Assembly (NCBI GenBank): GCA_903834285.1
Contig: CAILIO010000163.1
Location: 1-43,235, forward strand
DNA: 43,235 nt
Source of the DNA: an uncultured Sphingomonadales bacterium
Lineage (GTDB): Bacteria > Pseudomonadota > Alphaproteobacteria > Sphingomonadales > Sphingomonadaceae
Reading direction: 5' to 3'
The translations under genes were made by a program, and so were the position numbers. Each line of letters begins with the position of its first letter. The stretch's first letter is position 1. Shown in pieces: positions 34,655-42,560 of this stretch. Below the pieces are notes generated by a model that was given only the letters and a program-made list of their open reading frames with translations, was not told the DNA's origin and ran no database searches.

Positions 34655-36400
34655 ATGCCGCTGCTGGTCCTTTCCGGCGATGAAGCGATGGTCAACGTCA
34701 AAGCCAATTCGGCTTCGTCGTGGCCGCAACGCGGAGAGCTGGGCAACCGCCTCGAGCCGCTCGCGCGCCCGGGCTTCCACCCGTCGTTCCGCTTTGCCGC
34801 GGGCGAACGGATATTCACGATCGGCTCCTGCTTTGCCCGCAACATCGAGAAAGTGCTCGAGAGCCAGGGCTTTCTGATTCCCACGCGCGACATTATCCGT
34901 GCCGACCCGGAATTCGGGCGGGTCGGCCACAACATTCTCAATAACTACGGCGCGCCTGCGATTCTGAATGAAATCCGCTGGGCGCTCGATCCGAACCACC
35001 GCTTCGCCGAGGAACAGGCGTTCTTCGAGATTTATGACGACAAGTTCATCGACGTCCACCTCAACCACGCGCTGAAGCCGGCGCCGATCGAGGTGGTGCG
35101 CGCGCGCCGCCGTGCGATCCTCAATGCTTATCAGGCGCTGCGCGAATGCCGCGTTGTGATCATCACACTCGGCCTCGCCGAATGTTGGTTCGACAAGCAG
35201 ACCGGGATCTACCTCAATACCGCGCCGCGCCGGTCGATGATCCGCTCGTTCCCGGAGCGCTTCCAGCTTCACGTGCTGAGCCACGACGAAGTGCAGTCGG
35301 CGATGCGCGAGACCATGGCGCTCATCCGCGAACATGGTCATCCTGGTGTCCGGGTAATTCTCACCGTGTCACCGGTCCCGCTCGCTGCGACGTTCCGCGA
35401 GGACGACGTCATGGTCGCCAACGCTTATTCGAAGGCGGTGCTGCGCACGGTTGCCGAGGCAATCACGCTGACGCACGATTTCGTCGATTATTATCCGAGC
35501 TACGAGAGCGTGACGCTATCCGAACGCCAGCACGCGCTCGAAGCGGACCAAGTGCACCCAACCAAGACGGTGATCGAGCTCAACACCAGCCGCATGGTTC
35601 GCGGCTATGTCGGCGCCGATACGCTGGACGTTGATGCGATCCGCGAGTCGATCGCCGAAAACCCGCAGGCAGTGATCGCGACGCTGGGCGAACGGCTCGA
35701 CCTCATCGAGCAGAACCCCGATCTCGCGGTGGCGCTGTTCTCCGCGGCGGGCAAGCTCAATCGCATGGATCTTCTCGCCAAGACGCTGCCCTTCGTGCGT
35801 GGCCGGATCCCGGGTGACGAGATCACGCTGGCGCGGGCGCGGATGGCCATGGCTTTGGGGAACCCCAAGAGGGCCCTGCTGCTGCTTGAGCGCGAACCGC
35901 ACCGCCGCGCGGTAAAGAACACCTACTGGTCGATGCGTCTTGACGCGCTGATTGCGGCCGATGATCTCGAAGGCGCACGCAAGGCGGCGCGGTCGTGGTC
36001 GGAGTTCAGTGTGCGCACGCCTGAACCCTATCGGAGACTGGCACTGGCTTGCGCGGCGCACGGCCTCGCTGACGAGGCGGAAGGCCTGTTCCAGATGGCG
36101 CTTTCGCTTGCCGACGACGAACCGCGCACTCTGCTCGACTATGCCGAAGTGCTGCTTGCGCAGGACCGGCATGCGGAGGCCGAGAGCGTTCTCGCCCGTG
36201 TCGAACCGGGAAATCCGGCACAAACCGAGCGTATGCAGAACCTGAAGCTGTGGAAGACGAGTTCTGCGGCCCCGGTACCGGGCGCGGCTGCGCAGGATGC
36301 TCCGGCGGCGGTTGGCGGGATCAAGCGCGTTCCGCTGCGCGCCATATCAACATTGACGGACGGCACACCCGGTCCGCACGGCAAGTTGCGGCGCGCATGA
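34655..36400 (+). CDS. GSCFA-domain protein with TPR-like C-terminus
   Basis: 581 residues; a strong AGGAG lies just before the ATG. The N-terminal half is a GSCFA domain (SGNH/GDSL-hydrolase-like): IGSCFARNI with Ser58, and ADQVHPTK giving the Asp298/His301 pair expected of an SGNH active site. The C-terminal half (about 350-560) is made of helical pairs of about 34 residues resembling TPR repeats. There is no signal peptide, so it is probably cytoplasmic. In polysaccharide loci such proteins are candidates for adding or removing O-acyl groups on the glycan; substrate unknown. It sits ten bases after the putative glycosidase gene and 100 bases before the KpsD-like gene. Confidence 0.85.
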   Translation: MPLLVLSGDEAMVNVKANSASSWPQRGELGNRLEPLARPGFHPSFRFAAGERIFTIGSCFARNIEKVLESQGFLIPTRDIIRADPEFGRVGHNILNNYGAPAILNEIRWALDPNHRFAEEQAFFEIYDDKFIDVHLNHALKPAPIEVVRARRRAILNAYQALRECRVVIITLGLAECWFDKQTGIYLNTAPRRSMIRSFPERFQLHVLSHDEVQSAMRETMALIREHGHPGVRVILTVSPVPLAATFREDDVMVANAYSKAVLRTVAEAITLTHDFVDYYPSYESVTLSERQHALEADQVHPTKTVIELNTSRMVRGYVGADTLDVDAIRESIAENPQAVIATLGERLDLIEQNPDLAVALFSAAGKLNRMDLLAKTLPFVRGRIPGDEITLARARMAMALGNPKRALLLLEREPHRRAVKNTYWSMRLDALIAADDLEGARKAARSWSEFSVRTPEPYRRLALACAAHGLADEAEGLFQMALSLADDEPRTLLDYAEVLLAQDRHAEAESVLARVEPGNPAQTERMQNLKLWKTSSAAPVPGAAAQDAPAAVGGIKRVPLRAISTLTDGTPGPHGKLRRA

Positions 36401-36500
36401 AGACGTCCTGCGCCTCGCTGTTTCGCACAAGCTCCGCCAAGGCCCCGCACTTGCGCGCGGTGGCTATTGAATGTGTCCCTCACAAACCGAGGTCAACCCC

Positions 36501-37742
36501 GTGAACAAGATTGAACCTGCCGCCCTTCGCACGTCACTGGTGCGCGGCCCGCTGATGGATGCCATGAGCAGCCGCGGGCTCGTTGCGCTGCGCCTTGCCG
36601 CTACGGCTGGCATGGTGCTTTCACTTGGCGCCTGCGCGGCGATGCCCGCACAGGGCCCCTCGGTGCAGTCGATTTCTCGCGAATCGGTCAACAATGCGCC
36701 GTCGTTCCTGATGGTCCCGGTCGACCGCATCGTGCTGACCGCGCTTGTGGGCAAGACCGGCGACGACCTCTCGCCGCTGACCAGCACGGACGCGCCGCCG
36801 CAAGGCACGATCCACATCGGCGATACCGTGTCGGTCACGCTATGGGAATTCGGCAGCGGCCTGCTCGGTCCGCTGGCGGGCGGGCAGGTGCCGGTCGGCT
36901 TCGGCGGCGCGCAGTCCGCCACCGTGCCCAACCAGACGGTCGACCAGACGGGTACGATCATCGTTCCTTTCGTTGGTGAGGTCAAAGCCGCTGGCCGCAC
37001 CCCGCGCCAGGTACAGGCGGACGTTGTAAAGGCACTCCGCGGCAAGACCAGCGAGACGCAGGCGCTGGTCCAAGTCGTGCAGACGATGGACAATGTCGTG
37101 ACCGTGACCGGCGACGTCTCCAAGCCCGGCCGCTTCCCGCTGGCGCTCAGCGGCACGCGTCTGCTCGATGCTGTCGCCACAGCAGGCGGCACGACCGGCA
37201 AGGCGCGCGAGATGCTCGTCCAACTCACCCGCGGCGGGCAGGTGCGCTCGCTGCGCATGTCGGCGGTGCTGCGCGACCCCAGCCAGAACATCTTTATGAA
37301 GCCGGGCGATCTCGTCACGCTCGACCACGAACCGCAGAGCGTGGTCGTGCTCGGCGCGACCAACAAGCAGAACGAGGTCTACTTCGGCAAAGCCCGCCTG
37401 ACCCTTGCCGAGGCGATCGGCAACGGTGGTGGTCTGGTAGACAAGCAGGCCGATCCTGCCGGCGTTTACGTGCTGCGCTATGAATCCACTGACGTTGCCA
37501 AGCGTCTTCGGGCGGAACCCCTGCCGGACTATCTGACGCTTGGCGATACTGTGCCGGTGGTCTACCACGTAAACTTCAAGTCGGCCGAGGGCATGCTGCT
37601 CGCGCAGTCGTTCCAGATGCGCGATCAGGACCTTGTCTACGTTTCGACTTCGGACGCGGTCCAGGTTGGCAAGCTTGCCAACTTGTTCAACTCGGTCGTC
37701 TCGATCTTCAAGAGCAACGCCGGCAACGCGTTCAGCTACTGA
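36501..37742 (+). CDS. Outer-membrane polysaccharide export lipoprotein (KpsD/Wza-like)
   Basis: Outer-membrane polysaccharide export (OPX) protein, the channel partner of the KpsE-like adaptor. The lipobox SLGAC places the lipidated Cys at residue 45 from the GTG at 36501. GAGG lies upstream of that GTG; shorter starts at 36555 or 36564 would give a more usual signal length, and an ATG at 36471 a longer one. The Poly_export domain begins at GTIHIGDTVSVTLWEFG and continues through TIIVPFVGEVKAAGRTPRQVQ. SLBB-type segments follow (NVVTVTGDVSKPGRFPL...LLDAVATAGG and a second at SVVVLGATNKQNEVYF). 413 residues, nearer Wza/CtrA size than the longer KpsD. Confidence 0.9.
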   Translation: MNKIEPAALRTSLVRGPLMDAMSSRGLVALRLAATAGMVLSLGACAAMPAQGPSVQSISRESVNNAPSFLMVPVDRIVLTALVGKTGDDLSPLTSTDAPPQGTIHIGDTVSVTLWEFGSGLLGPLAGGQVPVGFGGAQSATVPNQTVDQTGTIIVPFVGEVKAAGRTPRQVQADVVKALRGKTSETQALVQVVQTMDNVVTVTGDVSKPGRFPLALSGTRLLDAVATAGGTTGKAREMLVQLTRGGQVRSLRMSAVLRDPSQNIFMKPGDLVTLDHEPQSVVVLGATNKQNEVYFGKARLTLAEAIGNGGGLVDKQADPAGVYVLRYESTDVAKRLRAEPLPDYLTLGDTVPVVYHVNFKSAEGMLLAQSFQMRDQDLVYVSTSDAVQVGKLANLFNSVVSIFKSNAGNAFSY

Positions 37743-37751
37743 GGGTAACCG

Positions 37752-37794
37752 CCGGACGAACGGCTTGCCCCCCCGCCCAAGTCGCTTCGTCCGG
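37752..37794 (+). terminator. Possible terminator hairpin after the OPX gene
   Basis: CCGGACGAA (37752-37760) pairs perfectly with TTCGTCCGG (37786-37794), and the pairing extends by further bases through a small bulge. The loop is 25 bases and only TTT follows, so termination may be partial. Confidence 0.45.
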
Positions 37795-37867
37795 TGCGGT
37801 TTCAGCTCTGTAGCGCGCCGCCGACTTGTGCCATGCGTTTCACGGCCACAAGCGTGAGGAGCGGGGC

Positions 37868-38785
37868 ATGACCATCGTGGTGACGGGGGCGGGCGGCTTT
37901 GTCGGGCGCGAGCTCGTCCGGCAGCTTCTTGCCGCTGGCTGCCGAGTGGTGGGTCTCGATACGGCGGTGGCCGGCATTCCTGCTGGTGCTCGCGCGATTG
38001 CCGGCGATCTCGGCGATGCGGCGGTCCGTGCGGCGGCACTGGCGGACGGGTGCGAGGCGCTAATTCACCTTGCGACCGTACCGGGCGGCGCGGCAGAAGC
38101 CGATCCGGACGCCTCGCGCCGGATCAATGTCGATGCGATGTACGACCTGCTGCTCGAAGCTGCTGAGATACGTGCCGGGCTCCGGGTCGTCTTTGCCAGC
38201 TCGATTGCCGTTTTCGGCGATCCTCTTCCCGGCCATGTCGATGATGCGACGCCGCTTTCCCCGAAGATGATCTACGGCGGCCACAAGGCGATGATGGAGC
38301 AGGCGGTGGCGATGCTGTCCAACCGCGGACTGATCGACGGCGTGACCGTGCGGCTCCCCGGCGTCCTCGCGCGGCCCAAAGGGCCATCGGGCCTCAAGTC
38401 CGCCTTCATCAGCGAGGCTTTCCATGCGCTGAAGGCGGGCGAGGCATTCGTTTGTCCTGTTTCCGCAGCGGCCACGATCTGGGCGCAGTCGGTCACCTGC
38501 TCGGCGGCGAATCTTGCCCACGGCCTGATACTCGATCCGGCGTGCCTGCCGCCGACCCGCGCGATCACGCTGCCTGCCTTGCGCATCGCGATGGCCGACC
38601 TCGTGGCGGAGATTGCGCGGCAATGTGACGTGTCGGAAAGTCTGGTAACTTATGAGCCCGATGCCGCGCTCGAAGCCCTGTTCGGCACGCAGCCGCCGCT
38701 GGCGACCCCGGCAGCGGAGCTGGCCGGCTTTGGCCATGACGGCGATCTTGAGACGCTGGTCAGCCGCGCTCTCGCTGCAAGCTGA
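37868..38785 (+). CDS. DenD-like NAD-dependent SDR (D-erythronate dehydrogenase type)
   Basis: Extended SDR of 305 residues; the purine-rich GAGGAGCGGGG lies before the ATG at 37868. GAGGFVG is the nucleotide motif and YGGHK the catalytic Tyr/Lys. VFASSIAVFGDPLP, VDDATPLSPKMIYG, GLIDGVTVRLPGVLARP and AFVCPVSAAATIW follow the DenD family closely. That family oxidises sugar acids such as D-erythronate, so this may be a catabolic gene unrelated to the polysaccharide or a recruited sugar-modifying SDR. It is separated from the OPX gene by 125 bases containing a hairpin. No kinase or lyase partner of the tetronate pathway is visible. Confidence 0.8.
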   Translation: MTIVVTGAGGFVGRELVRQLLAAGCRVVGLDTAVAGIPAGARAIAGDLGDAAVRAAALADGCEALIHLATVPGGAAEADPDASRRINVDAMYDLLLEAAEIRAGLRVVFASSIAVFGDPLPGHVDDATPLSPKMIYGGHKAMMEQAVAMLSNRGLIDGVTVRLPGVLARPKGPSGLKSAFISEAFHALKAGEAFVCPVSAAATIWAQSVTCSAANLAHGLILDPACLPPTRAITLPALRIAMADLVAEIARQCDVSESLVTYEPDAALEALFGTQPPLATPAAELAGFGHDGDLETLVSRALAAS

Positions 38786-38881
38786 CGAGGCACCGATACC
38801 AAGGGAGCCCGCAATATATCGCGCTCGATCGCGGCGGAGAGCAGATTTGTCAGCGTCTCCGCCACGATCGCCCAGGGTTGC

Positions 38882-39048
38882 TCAGGCGCCGAAGCCGCCG
38901 TCGATGGTTTGGAGCGAACCAGTGATCATCGCGCCGTGGGGGCCGGCGAGATAGGCGCTCAGCTCGGCGATCTCGTCCGGACGGGCGTGGCGCTTGATCG
39001 CCTTGAAGCTGTGCATCATGGCAGCCATGGGCCCTTCGGCTTCGGTCT
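38882..39048 (-). pseudogene. 3' remnant of a classical SDR gene
   Basis: The minus-strand frame ends with KAIKRHARPDEIAELSAYL, MITGSLQTIDGGF and a TGA at 38882. This is the usual C-terminus of FabG-like short-chain dehydrogenases (R-x-x-P-E-E-I-A...FITG...DGG). Only about 50 residues remain; the catalytic YxxxK and Rossmann parts are missing. Upstream of about 39050 the frame runs straight into the palindromic repeat array, so an insertion or deletion there removed the 5' end. The frame stays open through the repeat (to about 39361), but that part has no SDR similarity. Confidence 0.8.
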
Positions 39049-39231
39049 GCTGCGGACAAGTTGACACGGTTGACACTGTCCTGAGCGGAAACTCTGTAGG
39101 CCCCTCCTTGGGCGCAAACCGCCGGGGCCGCAGCGCCAGAAACTCTGCGCCGCGTGGGGGTTCGGGGACTTCACAAGGGATCAAAGAGCAGGCGCGCGGT
39201 GTAGCGGGGCCGGGGCGTGTAGGACAGCGCA

Positions 39232-39272
39232 TTTTGCCTCCGGCGGGGAAGGGCCATCGCCCTTCCATCCCG
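39232..39272 (+). repeat. Palindromic module B, copy 1
   Basis: Contains the hairpin core GAAGGGC-CATC-GCCCTTC. It matches copy 2 (39719-39759) base for base over about 41 positions and matches the inverted copy at 42376-42412 with two substitutions. Confidence 0.85.
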
Positions 39273-39295
39273 TGAATTGGCGACACCACCAACCT

Positions 39296-39404
39296 CTCGT
39301 CATTCCCGCGCAGGCGGGAATCCAGCAGCAGCCGCCCGGTTTGGCCTTCGGCTCGCCTCAATGCGCCGAACGCTCTGGATTCTCGCCTTCGCGGGAATGA
39401 CGAG
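39296..39404. repeat. Inverted-repeat pair C, copy 1
   Basis: Arms 39296-39325 and 39375-39404 are near-perfect reverse complements (core CGTCATTCCCGCG...GGCGGGAATCCAG) around a 49-base centre. The structure resembles a small non-autonomous palindromic element. Confidence 0.8.
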
Positions 39405-39718
39405 GATGGGGGAGGGGAGTGCCCTCATTCCAACCCAAGTTGACACGGTTGACACGGTCCAGAGGGAAAACTCGTGGCCCCGGCTGGGGTGGCCTTTTGC
39501 GCTGAAATTCAAGGATATTATGCCAGATCAGCCGGCTTGCCATGGCTGCGCGAGGCAGCGGCATGTTGGAAACGCCTTGCCGGGCACACCGATCCTACCT
39601 CCGCAGCTTCAGGGCTTGCGCGCCTGCGTGCGGGGGAAAGGACAACGGGCGCGGCTGGGAAACCACGGTTCAAAGAGCGGGCTGTGGATGGCGAAAAAGG
39701 GGCGTGTAGGAAAGGTGT

Positions 39719-39759
39719 TTTTGCCTCCGGCGGGGAAGGGCCATCGCCCTTCCATCCCG
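39719..39759 (+). repeat. Palindromic module B, copy 2
   Basis: Identical in sequence to copy 1 over the shared core, in the same orientation, and followed again by an inverted-repeat pair C. Confidence 0.85.
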
Positions 39760-39782
39760 GGAGTTTGGTGGGCTGCCAAACG

Positions 39783-39859
39783 CTCGTCATTCCGGCGAAG
39801 GCGGGAATCCAGCGTCAGCCGCTGCCGCTCTGGATTCCCGCCTTCGCGGGAATGACGAG
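39783..39859. repeat. Inverted-repeat pair C, copy 2
   Basis: Arms 39783-39812 and 39830-39859 are near-perfect reverse complements with only a 17-base centre. They match the arms of copy 1. Confidence 0.8.
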
Positions 39860-39976
39860 GGTGGGGGAGGGGCGGGCCCAATTCAGGTCAGGTTGACACG
39901 GTCCTGATGGGAAACTTCCCGCGCCCGAGCGCAAGATATTTCGTGACGTCCAACGGCTGAACTTCCTTCGTTGCAT

Positions 39977-40020
39977 GGTGGATCTCGGATAGGTGGAAAC
40001 ATCCTATCTCGGTGTCCACC
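39977..40020. promoter_or_regulatory. Nested inverted repeat upstream of the DUF262 gene
   Basis: Outer arms GGTGGA (39977-39982) and TCCACC (40015-40020) enclose inner arms GATAGG (39988-39993) and CCTATC (40003-40008). It lies about 125 bases before the gene start and could be an operator or a leader hairpin. No T-run follows. Confidence 0.35.
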
Positions 40021-40144
40021 AAACCGGCAGCAGGCCAACCCGTCACCGTAATTCCTGTCGCCGAGATTCCAAGCACGTGCTTGACCAGCTACGACCTGTC
40101 AGCAATGCTGTCGAACGACAGATATCGAGGGAACTGGGACAGCC

Positions 40145-42247
40145 GTGAAACCATTTACTCGCTCAATTATCGACCTCTTCGACGGCGAAAAGCGCTACCT
40201 TATTCCCCTTTACCAACGGCAGTATGCTTGGAAGGTAGAACCGCAGCTCAGGCTTCTTTGGGGCGATATCGGCCGGGCGTATGATCGGGTTCTCAACGAT
40301 CGTGCTTCATTAGTGCCCCACTTTATGGGGGCGATGGTCATTTCCCAGATGAAAACGTTTGGAAAAGAAGTCCAAGCTTACGAAGTGATCGATGGCCAGC
40401 AACGCTTGACCACCTTTCAGCTTCTTCTAGCCGCGTTGCGGGACGTCGCAAGCGCAAACGGGTCCCGATACGCTGCCCACCTCCAGCGATACCTCCTAAA
40501 TGATGGGATCATGGAGAAGCCAGAAATTGAGCGGTTCAAGGTCTGGCCGTCGCGAATGGACCGGCGCGCATTTGCGGGGGTCGTAGATGCGAAGGTCGAT
40601 CTGGACGAAATCGCGCAACCGATCCCTGGTGAGGATGGAAATGCACGCAAGGCTGCGCTGGCCTACGAGTGGTTCCGTTCACAGATCAACGCTCATGTCG
40701 GAACCGACGAAAACTATGAAGAGTTCAAACTGGAGAAACTATTCGAAGCCATGAAAGACGGGCTTGCCGTCGTATCCATCGAACTTGAAGGCGGCGATGA
40801 TCCCCAGACAATTTTCGAGACCCTTAACAGCCGAGGCGTCGATCTCACGCCCGGTGATCTCATGCGCAACTTCATTTTCCAGCGAGCGAAGGGGCTGGGC
40901 CAGGATGCCGAAGCTTCTCTCGCTGTTGATAAACTCTACGAGAAGCACTGGCTTCCGCTTGATGGGCCCCTGTGGAGTCAGGGCGTTAATCGCGGTCGGC
41001 AAGGTGCCGCTAAACTCGATTGGATGTTGATCGATCACCTATCGATGAAGAAGGCCGACATCGTCTCGAAGGAAAACCTATTCGACAATTACCGGCGCTG
41101 GATCATCGAACAACAGCCGTTCGCTTCCATCGGGGAGGAGCTTGAGTCGATCACTGCATCGGCGGCGGTCGAGCACAAGATATTCGAACAGAATAAGGCT
41201 GATTCGATCGGGAAGTTTGGCCTTGTCGCCGAGGCATTTGATGTCAGCACTGCGTTCCCCCTCGTTGTCTATCTTGCGACTGAGGCGGACGTTGGCGAAA
41301 AGCTTCCGTCGGCTTTAGTCATGTTGGAAAGCTACATCCTGCGGCGCGACATTGTGGGGCTATCCACCAAAAACTATAATCGCTTTTTCGTCGGCACCAT
41401 CGACCGGCTCCGCGAGAGCGAAGGGTGCAAGGTCGAAGCGTTGGCGCGCTGGCTTTCGACCCGTCCCAACGAAACTGACCGTTGGCCGAACGACAATGAG
41501 TTTCGCCAAGGCTGGCTTGGTCGTGACCAGTATAAGAATGCTAGGCAACCGCGTCTGCGCTACATTTTCGAGCGCCTTGAGCAGGCAAAGCGCACCGCCC
41601 TTAGCGAAGATATTGAAATCAAATCGGCCCTTACTGTTGAACACATAATGCCACAGAAATGGCGGGAAAACTGGGGAATCCCCGGCTTCGAGCATGTCTC
41701 GGAGGGCGAGTTTGACACAGATCAGATGTTGGCCGAGGTCGAGCGCGATGGTTGCATCAACAAACTCGGGAACCTGACACTTATCACGTCGCCGCTCAAT
41801 TCATCAATTTCGAACGGGTCCTTTGCGACCAAACTGCCCGCAATCCGAGCCTTTACGAGCCTCGCGTTGAACCGCGAACTCCACGATTTTCACCATTGGG
41901 ATGAGGAATGCGTTAAGCAGCGGGGGGCTGCGCTCTTCGAAATCGCCCGAAGGGTCTGGGCACCGCCGCATGAGATCGGCACTGCCTTCCCTGAACTTGG
42001 ACGTTTTGGAGAAAACGGCAACCTTCCTCGCGAAGGAACAGTCTGCCGGTTCAACTATAGCGGAGGCACTTACCGGGGCATCGTGAAAGTGCGAAAGCTC
42101 GAGGTCGACGGCATCGAAGGCGCATTCAGCTCCTTCTCTGGAGCATCGGTTGCAGTGACCCAGACCAGCCGAAACGGGTGGAACGACTGGGAATTGCAAA
42201 GCAGGGATGGCTGGGTTTTGGCCGATCTTTGGCGCTCGAAAGCTTGA
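40145..42247 (+). CDS. DUF262/DUF1524 (GmrSD-like) protein with RAMA-like C-terminus
   Basis: Probable defence protein of the modification-dependent (type IV) restriction kind, 700 residues from a GTG. The N-terminal DUF262 domain has IPLYQRQYAW (20-29) and the nucleotide-handling VIDGQQRLTTFQLLL with DGQQR at 83-87, followed by NSRGVDLTPGDLMRNF. A DUF1524 HNH nuclease region carries VEHIMPQ (His500), KLGNLTLI (Asn543) and SISNGSF (Asn557). A last domain from about 620 (GTVCRFNYSGGTYRGIV...GAFSSFSGAS...NGWNDWEL, N677-W679) resembles RAMA domains of restriction-modification proteins. GC is lower than in the flanking genes, and it stands alone between repeat elements, so recent transfer is likely. 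No partner methylase is nearby. Anti-phage activity is inferred from the family. Confidence 0.88.
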   Translation: MKPFTRSIIDLFDGEKRYLIPLYQRQYAWKVEPQLRLLWGDIGRAYDRVLNDRASLVPHFMGAMVISQMKTFGKEVQAYEVIDGQQRLTTFQLLLAALRDVASANGSRYAAHLQRYLLNDGIMEKPEIERFKVWPSRMDRRAFAGVVDAKVDLDEIAQPIPGEDGNARKAALAYEWFRSQINAHVGTDENYEEFKLEKLFEAMKDGLAVVSIELEGGDDPQTIFETLNSRGVDLTPGDLMRNFIFQRAKGLGQDAEASLAVDKLYEKHWLPLDGPLWSQGVNRGRQGAAKLDWMLIDHLSMKKADIVSKENLFDNYRRWIIEQQPFASIGEELESITASAAVEHKIFEQNKADSIGKFGLVAEAFDVSTAFPLVVYLATEADVGEKLPSALVMLESYILRRDIVGLSTKNYNRFFVGTIDRLRESEGCKVEALARWLSTRPNETDRWPNDNEFRQGWLGRDQYKNARQPRLRYIFERLEQAKRTALSEDIEIKSALTVEHIMPQKWRENWGIPGFEHVSEGEFDTDQMLAEVERDGCINKLGNLTLITSPLNSSISNGSFATKLPAIRAFTSLALNRELHDFHHWDEECVKQRGAALFEIARRVWAPPHEIGTAFPELGRFGENGNLPREGTVCRFNYSGGTYRGIVKVRKLEVDGIEGAFSSFSGASVAVTQTSRNGWNDWELQSRDGWVLADLWRSKA

Positions 42248-42375
42248 GCTTACAGTTGATAAAATTGTTTTGAACTCGGCGTCAGTTCACCTGAATTACC
42301 GGGACAGGTGCGTAAACCCCTAAATTGATGTCGCCAAACGTAATTCTGGCGTCAGGGAGCGGCGTTTTCCGTTGC

Positions 42376-42412
42376 CGGGATGCAAGGGCGATGGCCCTTG
42401 CCCGCCGGAGGC
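42376..42412 (-). repeat. Palindromic module B, copy 3 (inverted)
   Basis: The reverse complement matches the modules at 39232 and 39719 with two compensating changes in the hairpin arms (GCAAGGGC-CATC-GCCCTTGC). The compensated change suggests that the hairpin itself is conserved. Confidence 0.8.
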
Positions 42413-42438
42413 TCTTTGTTCTTCCCAGCCGGAGGCAT

Positions 42439-42468
42439 GAAAAAAGCCCCTCCGGTTGGGGAGGGGCT
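42439..42468 (-). terminator. Rho-independent terminator of hppA
   Basis: On the minus strand, AGCCCCTCC and GGAGGGGCT form a 9-bp stem with a six-base loop, followed by a T-run (the A-run at 42439-42445). Its orientation and position fit hppA, which ends at 42561. Confidence 0.85.
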
Positions 42469-42505
42469 GGGTTTTGGGTGGAGGTGTTTGCCGGAAATGC
42501 CGAAC

Positions 42506-42542
42506 CCCCTCCCCCATCCCCTCCCCACCGGGGAGGGGGGTA
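42506..42542. repeat. GC-rich palindrome just after hppA
   Basis: C-rich and G-rich arms (about CCCCTCCCC with GGGGAGGGG) form a short-loop hairpin within 20 bases of the hppA stop. It may help termination or be another repeat remnant. Confidence 0.4.
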
Positions 42543-42560
42543 AGTGAGGTTAGCGCCGGA

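Larger units (their letters stand above)
39058..39930 (+). repeat. Array of two full and one partial composite palindromic repeat units
   Basis: Three modules recur in the same order. Module A, AAGTTGACACGGTTGACAC, is at 39058-39076 and 39437-39455, with a partial copy at 39890-39917. Module B, a palindromic GC-rich element of about 41 bases, is at 39232-39272 and 39719-39759. Module C is an inverted pair of about 30 bases, at 39296-39325/39375-39404 and 39783-39812/39830-39859. Unit spacing is about 380 and 450 bases. Short similar stretches (TCAAAGAGC, GGGGCGTGTAGGA) also precede each B module. The C pairs could fold into long hairpins like REP/BIME or MITE elements. No transposase gene is present and open frames here are shadows. 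Confidence 0.9.
42248..42560. other. Intergenic region between the DUF262 gene and hppA
   Basis: 313 bases without a gene. It holds an inverted copy of palindromic module B (42376-42412), the hppA terminator (42439-42468) and a further GC-rich palindrome (about 42506-42542). No clear terminator was found for the DUF262 gene. Confidence 0.6.

Noticed and set aside
38785..38865. N-terminal remnant of a GntR-type regulator on the minus strand
   Set aside because: About 20 residues (ETLTNLLSAAIERDIL) resemble the first helix of GntR proteins, and DenD genes often have such neighbours. The match is too short and lacks the following winged-helix motif.
39277..39896. Plus-strand open frames of 140-192 codons in the repeat array
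   Set aside because: They run through palindromic repeats, encode near-repeated Arg/Pro-rich peptides and lack ribosome-binding sites.
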